From Rhynchopus sp. YZ270_cl-10 (lineage: Eukaryota; Euglenozoa; Diplonemea; Diplonemida; Diplonemidae), in NCBI GenBank assembly GCA_964035575.1, contig OZ037890.1, positions 744,001-808,000 on the forward strand: a DNA stretch of 64,000 nt, read 5' to 3'. Numbering within the stretch: the stretch's first letter is position 1; each line of letters starts with the position of its first letter. Below, piece by piece: positions 18,585 to 30,100 of this stretch. The notes beneath the pieces were generated by a model. The model saw only the letters and a program-made list of their open reading frames with translations, had not been told where the DNA came from and ran no database searches. A program made the translations under genes and the position numbers.

Positions 18585-19298
18585 ATGGTCAGCCGCAGCC
18601 TTGCGGAGGTTCTGGACAAAGGGGAACGTCTGCTGCATGAGTGGTGCCGCCCACCAGCAGACCCTTCCCGCACTGTGCCTCTTCCACCTCCTATTCCGCC
18701 CACTTTTTCTACACCAAAACCTGCTACGAGTCTAGACACCACAATCACCTCTACCCAATACAGAGAAGAGTTCTTCAACAGTATACCAGGAGTACCTCTT
18801 TCTCAACCTCATCAGAGCTCCCAAATGAGTCCACCGAGGAGAAAGCCGTATCAGAGTGTTCACCAAAACGGAAGCACCTCGCCTACTGCTGTGAGGGTTG
18901 AATTGAGGGTGGGCAATGCAGGTAGCCCGAATGGATTTAGGCAGGGGGCAGATGGTGCCTCTCGGGTAGCGTCGTTGGGGAAGGATGTGCGGAGGGTGCG
19001 GGGGTATCATCTGAGAGAGGTGGAGGAGGCCGCGTGCGAGGTTGTTGCGAACGTCCGGATTGGGCAGGGGTGTGCTGAGGGCGGGGCGGTGCTGCGGGGT
19101 GCAGAGGGTGGGGCTGATGTGCTGTCATCTCTCCAAACACATCTGCAGGCCCTCGAGGAGGATGCAACCCACCGTGTGTCCGCCCTTCACTCCCTGCAAG
19201 AACGCCAGCGGCACACCTCCGCCCTCATCCAGCAGCAGCAAGAGGAAATCCTCCGCCTTCGTAGCCTTCTAGAAAGAAGGGATAGGCAGGACCGCTGA
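18585..19298 (+). CDS. small coiled-coil protein of unknown function
   Basis: A 237-residue single-exon frame from ATG 18585. I do not recognise it. The N-terminal half is proline- and serine-rich (residues ~25-90, likely disordered). Residues ~185-237 form a clear coiled coil rich in Gln, Glu, Arg and Leu (LHSLQERQRHTSALIQQQQ). GC-rich third positions match the neighbouring genes, and it sits in the same direction between the IQ/EF-hand gene and the satellite block. A role as a cytoskeletal or basal-body component would fit but is not shown. Confidence 0.55.
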   Translation: MVSRSLAEVLDKGERLLHEWCRPPADPSRTVPLPPPIPPTFSTPKPATSLDTTITSTQYREEFFNSIPGVPLSQPHQSSQMSPPRRKPYQSVHQNGSTSPTAVRVELRVGNAGSPNGFRQGADGASRVASLGKDVRRVRGYHLREVEEAACEVVANVRIGQGCAEGGAVLRGAEGGADVLSSLQTHLQALEEDATHRVSALHSLQERQRHTSALIQQQQEEILRLRSLLERRDRQDR

Positions 19299-19388
19299 AT
19301 GGTAGAGGGGGAGGGTGGAAGGAGGAAACGGTGGTGTTCTGAGCCTATTTTGCTATTTTTTGGGCGGAAATTTCTCCAGATGGGTCCA

Positions 19389-20671
19389 ATGGAGCGTTTT
19401 AGGGTTTGTGGGATGACGCCCGATGACGGCTGATGACGCCCGATGACGCACGATGACGGCCGATGACAGCACGATTACGTTTTTTCTTTTTTTGGTAGAA
19501 GGTACCAAATGTTCACACGAACATCGGTTTCACGATATTCACCCACCATTTAAAGGGAAATCACTGAAGATGTCCACCCTTTTGAATACAACTGTATGAT
19601 TCTTAGGACTGAAACAGGGTTAATATCAGAAACCAATCTACTGAAGTTTCAACTTGTGCACGAAGCATTTTACTTTTCTTTTCTACGTTTTGCAAAACAC
19701 ACAACATAAAAAGAAAGATGGGACCATTTTTGTTGATCCCTCACCAAATACTATCAATTTATTGATTGCATATGATGAAAATACTTTTTTTGGGTACTGT
19801 GTGTGCTGTGTGTACTGTGAAAACTGTGTATACTGTGTATACTGTGTATACTGTGTATACTGTGTATACTGTGAAAACTGTGTATACTGTGTATACTGTG
19901 TATACTGTGTATACTGTGTATACTGTGTATACTGTGTATACTGTGTATACTGTGTATACTGTGTATACTGTGTATACTGTGTATACTGTGTATACTGTGT
20001 ATACTGTGTATACTGTGTATACTGTGTATACTGTGTATACTGTGAAAACTGTGTATACTGTGTATACTGTGTATACTGTGTATACTGTGTATACTGTGTA
20101 TACTGTGTATACTGTGTATACTGTGTATACTGTGTATACTGTGTATACTGTGTATACTGTGTATACTGTGTATACTGTGTATACTGTGTATACTGTGTAT
20201 ACTGTGTATACTGTGTATACTGTGTATACTGTGTATACTGTGTATACTGTGTATACTGTGTATACTGTGTATACTGTGTATACTGTGTATACTGTGTATA
20301 CTGTGTATACTGTGTATACTGTGTATACTGTGTATACTGTGTATACTGTGTATACTGTGTATACTGTGTATACTGTGTATACTGTGTATACTGTGTATAC
20401 TGTGTATACTGTGTATACTGTGTATACTGTGTGTACTTGTCCATTTCGGCAAATTGACCCCACCACTGGCCGGACGGATTCCGAAAATGCAAATGCCGGT
20501 GTTTAAAAGCTTCACCAAGGATTTCACCGAGGAAAAAAAATTTTCCCCTAGCACGATGATTCCCGATTATGCACGATTATGCACGATTACTCAGGATTAC
20601 GCACGATGACGCCCGATGACGGCCGATGACACCCGATTTAGCGCGATTCACCCCCCCGGAAAACGCTCCAT
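19389..20671. repeat. composite repeat block bounded by 12-bp inverted repeats
   Basis: ATGGAGCGTTTT at 19389-19400 and its exact reverse complement at 20660-20671 bracket a 1.28-kb block. Inside each end is a run of 10-bp units around CGATGACG or CGATTA (about 19412-19480 and 20551-20649, in the same orientation). In the middle is the 9-bp satellite. CCA occurs on both sides and could be a 3-bp target duplication, but this is weak. It may be a non-autonomous transposon that captured or grew a satellite. Confidence 0.45.
19806..20437. repeat. 9-bp satellite (~70 copies of TGTATACTG)
   Basis: An almost perfect tandem array of TGTATACTG over about 630 bp. Sparse variants TGAAAACTG occur near 19816, 19870 and 20042, at spacings that are multiples of 9. 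Every unit contains the palindrome GTATAC. All six frames are open through the array, giving meaningless tripeptide-repeat frames (Cys-Val-Tyr and Thr-Gln-Tyr among them). It is not a gene. Confidence 0.95.
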
Positions 20672-21070
20672 CCAAGTGCTATAGATTAATTTGTCATACT
20701 TTTTGTGGTGTGCGGCGCGAAGAACAACATTTTTTTATTATTGTTGAGTGTTCAAAAAAAAGCCAACACCACTAAAAGATTGTTCCACACTATTTTAGAA
20801 TGTCCTTATTATTGTGTTGTGTAAAAAAAAAAAAAGTAAAAGAAGTACCCCCCTTTTCTTAAGAAGATCTTCGCCCTATTGGTGGACCGGTATTTTTGTT
20901 ATTTTCTCTCCAAAACCTTTCAACCTTTCACCTCCTCACCTCCAGGGGAATCCAACACAACCACCCCCACCCACCTAGCATTTCTTCAATGCTAAATCAA
21001 TAGTCCTCCCCTTTTTATTTTTCTTTGCCCCTCTCACAACTTCTTCCCCCATCCTTCTTAACTCAACACA

Positions 21071-24000
21071 ATGGGTGGACCGAAGCAGCCCCCTGTGGGT
21101 GAGAATGTTGCACCTGGTACGGCGGCATTCATTGGCTACCCTTTGCGACGTGGTGCGAGCGGTGGGAGCAATCAAAGGTATACTGGGAAGGGTAGTAGCA
21201 GTGGTGCTGGTGTCGGCAGCGCGCCCGGGCTTGGGAAGATGAATATGGCACCGCCCCCGCCGCGGCGCTGGCGGGAGTCTCCGCCACCCACATCCTCCTC
21301 ATCACCACACGACTTTGGCAGGCGAAGCAGTCATTCGGACAGCAGGTCCGCATCCCTCCCACCCACTACAAGCAGCAGACGTGGTGCAAGCCCGTCCTCC
21401 TATCCCCCAAGATCTGTCCGTGGTTCGCAGGATCGCGCTCAGGATCGCCCTAGCGGATCGGCCTCTCGAGTTGATAGCATTCGAGGTGGAGGTGGGGGTG
21501 GTGGTGGTGGAGGGAGTTCACGTTACGGAAGAAGCGACTTCCCCCGCAACAGCGCCCGCCGCGAGTCGACCCCCATCCCAAACAACCGAGAGCGTGACTA
21601 CGACCGTTCGATGTTCTCGGATCAGCCAGGAGAGGACAAGCCCTCCTGGGGTAAGGGGCGTGACTTCACTGGGGACGATGCAAGGCGGTTTGGGAGTAGT
21701 CGCGGTGGGGGTGGGGGTGGTGGTGGTGGTGGTGGACGTGGGAGCTTTGGGGACAGCGCGCAAGGGACACTGCGCAAAGGGGATAGCCATTACCATGGGG
21801 CTGACCGGCATAAGGAGGTCAGTAGTAGCAATAACAACAGCAGCTCCAAGACCAACAGTAGCAGCAATAGCAATAGCAACAGCAACAGCAATGCCAGCAG
21901 CAGCAACGCCAACAGTGACGAGCAGAACAAAGCACGAAAACGGCTCCGCAACCGTTCTAAAGAAACCCGTGGGAAGGCGAAGGAAAAGGACACGGTAACT
22001 GAGAAACCAAAGGAGAAGGAGAAGGAGAAGGAGAAGGAGAGAGAGAAGGAGAAGGGGAAGGACAAAGTGAAAGGGAAGGACAAGGACAAAGTGAAAGAAA
22101 AGGACAAAGCGAAGGAGAAGGAGAAGAGCACTAAGACAAAACCGAAGCCACGAGAGAAGGAGCAGCCTCAATCAAAAGAAAAACCTGCCGACAAAAAGAA
22201 GAGCCGCACCAAGGAGAAGGAACGCGAGCAGAAGACGAAGGACAGCGGGCGTGACAAGGCGCGTGACAAGCCGAAGACAGGCAGCGCCGCGACGACGAAG
22301 GGTGAGAAGGAGGCACGTTCCGCGCAGAGCACTGCCACCGAAGCTGCCACCCCGCCACCAGACACCCATCCCGACACCACCAACACCACCAACACCTCCG
22401 AACCCATGGAGGATGTTGCCCCTGACGCCACCCTTGACGTTTCCGCAGCTGCCACCACCCAGCGTGCTGCATCCGCCCCCCCTCCTGCATCCGCCCCTCC
22501 TGCAGACAGCGAACCCGCCGCACCAACACCCACACCACCTACACCGACCCCAACCACACCAACTGACGCACCCAAGGTTCCACGCGAGCCTTCACCCCCA
22601 ACAGAGCCTGTGTCTGAGAGCGTGCCAGCCCCTCCCGAGGCTTCTGACGTAGCTATGGCGGACGTAGCAGAACCGAAGGAGCAACCCGAGGAGCAAGACC
22701 CGGTCAGAGAGGCGGAAGTAGAGGTGATGCAGGTTGACGCAGTTGAGACGGTCGCAGTGGTACAGCAGCAACCTGAAGTGGAGGTTGTGGAAGTGACGGA
22801 GGTTGTGGAGGTGGTGGAAGTGGTGGAGGTGGTAGCCAGCCCCAAGCCAGACGACGACACTGTGATGCAGGAGGAGTCGTCGTTGCCGCCCCCGGCTCAG
22901 TTTGTTGCGCCAACCTCACCAGAACCTTCTGTGGTGCGTGAGGCCAGTCCGGTCCGGGTGGAAGTTCCGGTGAACGTCGCACTGTCGCCACCTCCTGTGA
23001 TAGACTGTGATGAGGAAATGGTGGAGGAGGAGCTGCCTTCTGGTGCGCAGTCGCCGCTCGCGAATTCAGATTTGGCTTCAATGGATGCGCATCCTAGCAG
23101 AAAGAGGAGACGGACGAGCCCTGACGACGATACGCGCATATCAGTTCTCGAGGGTGTGCAGATTGCAGCAGAGCAGGTCCATCCTTTGGGATGGGTGCGT
23201 GCCACAGCAACGTCTACTTCGGTTCCAATCCCATCAGTGAATGGAATCGCATTGGCGCGGGAACAGATGAGCAAATCGAACACTTCGCCAGAGGATTCAC
23301 ACCTCACTACGAGACAACGTGCGATCCGCGCCACGAAGCAGAGCGAGAGCGAGAGCAAGCTGTGGACACAGTGGGCACCGGGCTACCGTTCTTCCTACGT
23401 CCCTGCGTCACGCCTCAAAAGCAACAACACGGTCCGCAAGCAGACAGACACCAAAGGCCGCGAATCCTCAGATGAGGAGGAGGAGGAAGAGTCGGCGTCC
23501 TCCGAACCCACCGGCCCCATGCCTGCAGAAGCGCAACTGGTCAAGACGGTGCTCCCTCCCCCGCTCATGACAAACAACCTAGCAGCCTTCGCACGACATC
23601 TGAAGGGATGCAAAAAGGTGGTCGTCTGCGTAGGAGCTGGCGCCAGTGTTGCTGCAGGTATCCCTGACTTCAGAACACCCGGCAAAGGGTTGTACTCGAA
23701 CGAACGTCTGAAGGAGTACAACATCCCAAAACCCGAGGACGTCTTCAGTCTCCGTTACTTCAAACGCCGCCCCGACGCTTGCTATGGCATGCTTAACGAA
23801 ATGTGGCCCGGGAAGTGGCCACCCACCCGGGTGCACTACTTCCTCCGCCTCCTCCACGATAAAAACATGCTACTGAGGGTCTACACACAGAACATTGATG
23901 ACCTCGAGCGCATGGCTGGTGTCCCCTCTTCGCTTCTTATTGAAGCGCACGGTACGTTCTCTTATGTGCAATGTACAGATTGCGGCTTTCAACCGGCTGT

Positions 24001-25739
24001 CGAATATGCGAAGGCAGCGCTGGCAAAGGGAGAACGTCCGATCTGCCCCGAATGTCAACGCACCTTTCCGGATCCTCCTGCGTTTAGAGCGAAGAAGGCG
24101 CCGCACATTACACTGCCTTCGCAGACCGAATGCTTGCGGATCTTTGTGTATGGAACGTTGCGTCCTGATGACACTTCCATGATCGAACCAGCACCCATCG
24201 CTTTGGCCGGCATGGAGTACAGAAAGGCCTTTGTCAAAGGACTCAAGCTCTACCATGACGGACGACCTTATGTACGGGTACCAGACCCTGCTGCGACTAT
24301 GGAGGACTGTGTGCAGGGGTTTATGATTAGGTGTCGGGATCTAGGGCAATTTATGAAGAAGCTTGGGGAGATCGATACGCGTATCGGGTATCCTACGTTG
24401 TGCGAGCGTGCAAAGGTGTTGGCGCATCCGAGCGATGGGGGCGTGCCCGAGGCAGCGTATATCTACCATTACCCTGCCTGCGCAACGCATACGGAGATCC
24501 CCTATGGGGATTGGGAGAGGAGGAGGGAGTGGCGGCAGCTGCCTGAGATACGGGGTCTCATCAAGCCTGGGGTGGTCTTCTTCGATGAGGAGCTGCCGCC
24601 GGAGTTTGCCCCGCAGCAGATCACGGAGGACATGAAGGAGGCGGAGGCGCTGATCATCATTGGGACCTCGCTCCGTGTGACGCCGTTCTGCTGGCTGCCG
24701 CATCTAGTCGACACAGCGTGTCCACGTCTGCTTCTCAACCTCAACGCAACGGAGGTAGGTGAAAAGGCTGGCTTCGCATTAGACTTCCCCGGATGGCGTG
24801 ATGTCGCCCACGATGGGGACTGCCAAGCCGCGGTGACGATGCTGTCGGAGCTGCTCGGGTATGTTTTTTTCTTTTTTTTTTTCCTCGCAAAGTGTGTTTA
24901 GAAACCAGACAAAGAGAAAGCCATTTGACGTATACCCCAGAACCTCTAGACTGTCAGGCTTCTTTTATTTGGTGGGAGTCACCTCTCGAGGACTGTCGTT
25001 GAGGCTAATAGGGGTGCTTTCATTTGGAGGAATGGTTCTAATTTTGAGATTCAATTATTTTTTTGCAAAACAGATGGGGCAACGAGCTGGTCGGGTTGAA
25101 GGCGGATGGAGACGCAAGGATGCGGGAGCGATGGAGAGAGGAGGTACGTGCACTTTTATTCGTTCATGCATTTTTTTTTTTGTTTTAAATTTATTGATCG
25201 ATAATTTCAAATACTTTCTATTCACCTGTATTTGAACATATAAAGAATACAACACGATGCTGTTGAGATTCGCTGTATGCTGTCTTTTTTTCTTCCTTTT
25301 AAGGCAACGTAACACCCAGTCCATCTTAACAAATCTTTCTTTTCCACTCACATCCCACCCTTTGCATAAGCTCGACCCGAGCTGCGTTTTAACACATTTC
25401 AACTTTTTCTTTTTCCAGGAGGAGGCAAAACGGAAGAGCATACGAGACCACAGCTGTTCTTCGTATTCTTCTATAGAGGGGCCTGATACGCTGACGTTTT
25501 TTGAGGGTGATTTCCACTTTGAAAGCGATGATGACGATGAGGTCAATGCAAAGGAGGCAAAAGAAGCGAAAGAAGTGAAAGGCGGTAAAGATGCAACGCC
25601 TGCTGCACCCACCGTAGCGAAGGGAGCCAAGGCAGGTCAGGACAGCCAGAAGCACTCTAGACAGACGAAGCTCCAAACCACTCCAGCTCAGCCAGCGCAA
25701 GCGAAATCTACCAAAGGGACAAAACGGAAACGCAAGTGA
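21071..25739 (+). CDS. giant sirtuin with GGCT/AIG2-like domain inserted in the catalytic core
   Basis: Three exons, 21071-24858, 25074-25143 and 25419-25739, give 1,392 residues. Residues 1-830 are low complexity: Gly/Ser/Arg-rich, Asn/Ser-rich, Lys/Glu-rich, then Pro/Thr and acidic stretches. The SIR2 core follows: VGAGASVAAGIPDFRTPGKG near 855, TQNIDDLERMAGVP, catalytic histidine in IEAHGTF, and zinc ligands CTDCGF and CPECQ. Where ~10 residues normally lead to the next strand, about 150 intervene, with FVYGTLRPDD near 1023 and IGYPTLCERAKV near 1105, typical of the AIG2/gamma-glutamylcyclotransferase-like fold. The sirtuin resumes with IKPGVVFFDEELP and IIGTSLRVTPF. Exon 2 supplies GWGNELVGLKAD, the normal sirtuin end; exon 3 adds a Lys-rich, probably nuclear tail. 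NAD-dependent deacylation is expected. AATAAATAAAG near 25855 may be a poly(A) signal. Confidence 0.88.
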
Positions 25740-26264
25740 AGGAAATCCTGCTAATCAGCTTCCCCCGTTTCTCACCCTGGACATAGCAATACATCAACCA
25801 AGTCGCATTTGTCAGTTCTATTTTTTCCAGAAAATTCAGAAAAAAGATGAAAGAAATAAATAAAGTATTCTAGCCCTTACGATGGCATTTTTTGTTGTTT
25901 TTTTGTACAAGTGCCCTACATCCGCCGATGAACGGTGAGGTGTTTTGCACTTTTCAACTTCTCTTTTTTAGAATCAAAGTCTTTTTCGTGGTTGATTGTT
26001 AACACTACAAAAAAAAGGGCCTTTTTTTTTTTTGAGAGTGTTGAAGGCTTGTCTGAATGGCTCGCTAAACCAACCAGATTATCAAAAAAAATGACAAACT
26101 GCGAGGGAGGGCAAAAAAAAAAAAAACGGGATATAATCGGGAAGGGGGGGATTTTTCTTCAAGAATATGAAACAAACGGGGCCTTCGATGCTCCAGGATA
26201 AAGTAAACCTATTCACAAAAAAAGACAGTTTTTTCCCCCCCCCATCATCGATACTGGCAACTCT
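25740..26264. other. intergenic spacer
   Basis: The first ~120 bases are the likely 3' UTR of the sirtuin gene. The rest is A- and T-run-rich with no gene seen. Confidence 0.4.
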
Positions 26265-26932
26265 TCACAGTGACTGATCCGTAAAAAAATTATAGACGTA
26301 CGTTACTGCGCAGCAGTGCACACTCACAGACGCCGTGACCTTGTTGGTGTCCTTCGACAAATGGAAGATGCGGTTGTGCGATGTAACCACATCCAGCTGC
26401 TTCGTCGCACGCTTCACCAACGCCACCATGGTGGAGTCAGCTGTCTTCACGTCGTCCACAAGTTTCGTCGTCGAGTCGCTGAGGGTCTTCTTCTGCACGT
26501 CGTGTCGACGCATCCGACATAATTTTGACACACTCTTCGTCGCATTTAGTTTTAGATCAATACCATTTCCTCCGTGTGACCCCTCGGCTGAGAAGGTGTG
26601 TCTGGAGGGCATCTTATTTCCTTTCGAAGCCTGGTTTCGAGGGCTTTCAGGAACCTCTCTGTCCTCGATGTTGGAAAACGGAATCCCACACGAGGAAAAA
26701 AAATTTTCTCCAATCTCGGACGATCTTCTGCATCTCCTGCTCCTTCGGTATCGGGCAGCATCGTGAACTTCGTCTGACGAGGCTCGTCGGGGGGGTTTTT
26801 TTTGGGGGGGGCGAGTTCATCCTCCTTCTCGGCCTCCTCTGGGGTCCGCTTCAACCCCGCAAACCACTCCGTCTGGACGTTCTCCTCCTTTAGCTTGTTT
26901 TTTGACCCTATTGGGGGTCTTCTCACACCCAA
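26265..26932 (-). pseudogene. possible minus-strand gene or gene relic
   Basis: The only candidate on the minus strand. Two frames have GC-rich third positions and a soluble-protein composition: an upstream part (NVQTEWFAGLKRTPEEAEK) and a downstream part (KLVDDVKTADSTMVALVKRA). They are in different frames. A short intron (donor after GGAAATG, acceptor GTGCAG) could join them. A stretch between them reads more protein-like in a third frame (IPKEQEMQKIVRDWRK), which argues for frameshift decay. No family recognised. The plus strand is also GC3-rich here but gives a Cys/Phe/Ser-rich antisense-like product. Start, end and status are uncertain. Confidence 0.3.
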
Positions 26933-27129
26933 AGGATCTTTAACTTATTCTAAAAACCCCCACCCACCTCCACCCTCCACCCTCCACACAAAAACCACCA
27001 GGAACACAACACTTATATTACACTACACCCAGCCTTTCCCCTTTTCTCTCTTCTCTCCCTCTCTCCCCTCTTCTCATCTGATACTCACAACACCCCTCAC
27101 CCCTCCGATGCGTCTATGACTAAGGCAAA

Positions 27130-30100
27130 ATGAGCCGCACATCACTCGGGAGAAGCGAGGTCTCCGGTGGGTCCATCCCCACCGTTTCAGATGAAGGGTC
27201 CGTTGTGGACAACATCCCCATGCAACCTAAGCGGAGCAGGCTGGCAAACACCCCTGGGGGGATGCTTCGGAAGACAACGTTGGACAGTGTTTCCACTTCA
27301 CCCCCGCGGAAGAAGGTTAATTTTGGCGTCGCAGATGACACTGTGTCAGAAACAGGGACATTATGCACAGTTGGACAAGATTTGGATGTAGAAAACAGCT
27401 TCATGCAGGACTGTCAACGTAGCAGCGTCAACTCTGCAAGCGATAAGGGGGACACTGATGGCAAACCGAAGCTCAAACACGCTGCAACCTTTATGAAGCG
27501 TGTAACCGCGTTTCGCCCAAACGATGATGCGCCCCTAGTGGTGCCGCGCACTCTGCGCGAGAAGATCTATTCTCTGTTTGACTCAGCCATGCCCACATGG
27601 TCACAGGAAAGCGCGACTGCACAAACTGTTTTGTCCGTTTCGGTGCTTGTGGTGATCGTGATATCGGTGGTCTGCTTCTGTGTGGAAACGTTGCCGCAAT
27701 ATCAAGAGGGTGGGAACGAAACGTTTACTACAATAGAAGGAATCTGTGTCGGTATTTTCTCAGTAGAGTTCATGCTTCGGGTGACGTGCACAGCGGATTT
27801 GCGAGGGTTTTTCAAGGATTTTTTGAATTGGATTGATTTGGTATCGATTATGCCTTGGTACGTCGCGATGGTTGCAAAGCTGCTTGCTGGTGGTGACAGT
27901 GGTGCTGGATCCACCTTCATTGTCTTCCGTGTAGTACGCCTGGTGCGTGTCTTCCGTGTCCTCAAACTTTCGAAGTACTCCATCAATTTGCAGCTCGTTG
28001 CCATCGCCGTGGCACGCTCTCTTGACGCGCTGTCCTTGCTTCTGTTTTTGATTGTCATTTGTTTGCTTCTTTTCTCTTCTGCAGTGTATCTGGCAGACAC
28101 TACGGAAATGCGGTTTAACAAAACAGACGGCGTCTGGCGATATGAGGACACGCGAGGTATTGAGCAGGACGCACCGTTTCAGTCGATCCCTCATGCGTTT
28201 TGGTGGTGCATCGTGACGCTCACGACGGTGGGGTACGGAGACGAATACCCGGTGTCGCTGTTGGGGAAGGTGATCGCGTCGCTGACGATGTTGTGCGGCA
28301 TCCTCGTGGCAGCGTTCCCTGTTATTCTGATTGGGAACAACTTCAATGAAGCCGTGGACGAACACAAACGACGACAAAAGCAGCACGCTGAGCTGCTGCA
28401 GCGCGTTCTCGGGCAAGAGAAGATCACCAGCATAGACGATGTGCCGGACGTCTACCAGTGTGAGTCGGAGATGAGGGTTCAATTTGATCGGATCAAAAAA
28501 AGCCTTGAATCAGAGTTGGAGCGTGTCGGTGTCAAGGTGAGTCTCACAGGGGCAGCAGAATCTCGTGACTTCCGTGGCCACAGTGTCGGCGACGTCTGCG
28601 CCACATACGAGCTGGAACGAGGCATGCGCTCACCCATCACGCTCTTCTCCTACGGGAACCAGCCCCTCGTCGTGACCCGCGAGGACGAAAGCGGCATACA
28701 AAAGGTCTTCAGCACACGAAGTTCTCTCGTCAACGCGCCACTCAAACTCCTTGTCAAGAAGTTCAACCAGCGCGTGAGGGACGTCTCGCAGCAGCGGGAG
28801 AACATAGAAAGGGCGTCTGTCATGTTTCAGGTATGACCCCATATAGACTGATGGGAGTGTTGCAACACTAACAAGAAGGGGTGTTTTGAGGCTTCAGGGT
28901 TTCGTTGGGTTCGATGCCGATAGTGGTGAAGGATGTGTGCATGAGAGGAACATTCATTTCTTGGATTTTTCCCCCTCTCTGACGGAGGTGACTAAGCACG
29001 AGAGGCTTAGGTTCATCTTATAAACTTTTCTTTTTTGTGCCTTCTGCTGCAGGGTACTTATGCTATTATTCGTATGGCTGGCATCGTACTGTAGGTCAGT
29101 CGGAGGTGCCTGCATCACCATTTTTTTTTTTTGTTGAATTTCCAATCCACCATCACCATCCACACAGTTCCGCTACGAGCCTCTCTTCTCCATTGGTCAG
29201 ATGAGTGCCTACGCTGATGACACGTTGTTCTTCATCAAAGTGGAGGTATGAAATAACGCCTCAGTTCATCCGACTAAAACTTCCTTCTTTCTTTAACCCT
29301 TAGACCAGAGGGGGGGAATTTTTTTTGGTTTTTGGGGATCTAGTAGGCCCTCCTTGAGGTAATGACGTTAACAGATACGAATTTTTGACCGATTCTGGTT
29401 TGCAACCTTTTTAACGTCTCTTTCTGGGATCATTCATTGAGGTTTGGTTAACTATTCTCTCTTCAGATTGAATTGGATTCTGCACGCGCACAAAAGGCAG
29501 CGATGTCTGCCTTGTTGGAAACCGGAAAGTACGCGAACGTGAAGGAAGGGAACGTCAACGCGCGGCAGCTGCGGCAGATTGCAGGGAACATTCCTGGCCT
29601 TGAAGCCATGTTCCCGGATGTGCAGGTATGTTTGTTCTTGATGGAGGTTCAAGGTCTACTTCTTGAAGGCGTTTCTGATGCAAGCGAACCCGTTGGAGGT
29701 TTCGCATTCAGTCTTAAGCATGATTTGATGATTATTTCAATCTCTCTTGAAACATTTTGAAGCCAGCGCCTGAGCCATTTTCCACTGTTCCCCAACTGTT
29801 CATCAAACCCCTCTTCCTCTTCCCTTCCCGTCACACAGGTACGATGTAAGACCATGCGACCCGGCTCTACTGTAGCCTTGACAGTGTTCGCACCGTGCAT
29901 CGCACGACTCAAAGAAGTCGAGGAAGTCATCCCGCATATGAACATGCATTTCCAGGTATGCTTACAGTCTTCCCTTTGACGTCATGAGAACCCACGATTT
30001 TTTTTCCTCTTGGACCGTCAAGATGTCGAGGTACATTCATCCCAGGTTCCTTTCATTTTTTTTTTTGAGAAGAGTTCGATTTCGGCCTCGAAAAATACCG

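Noticed and set aside
19654-20554. Long tripeptide-repeat proteins in all six frames
   Set aside because: Product of the 9-bp satellite having no stop in any frame.
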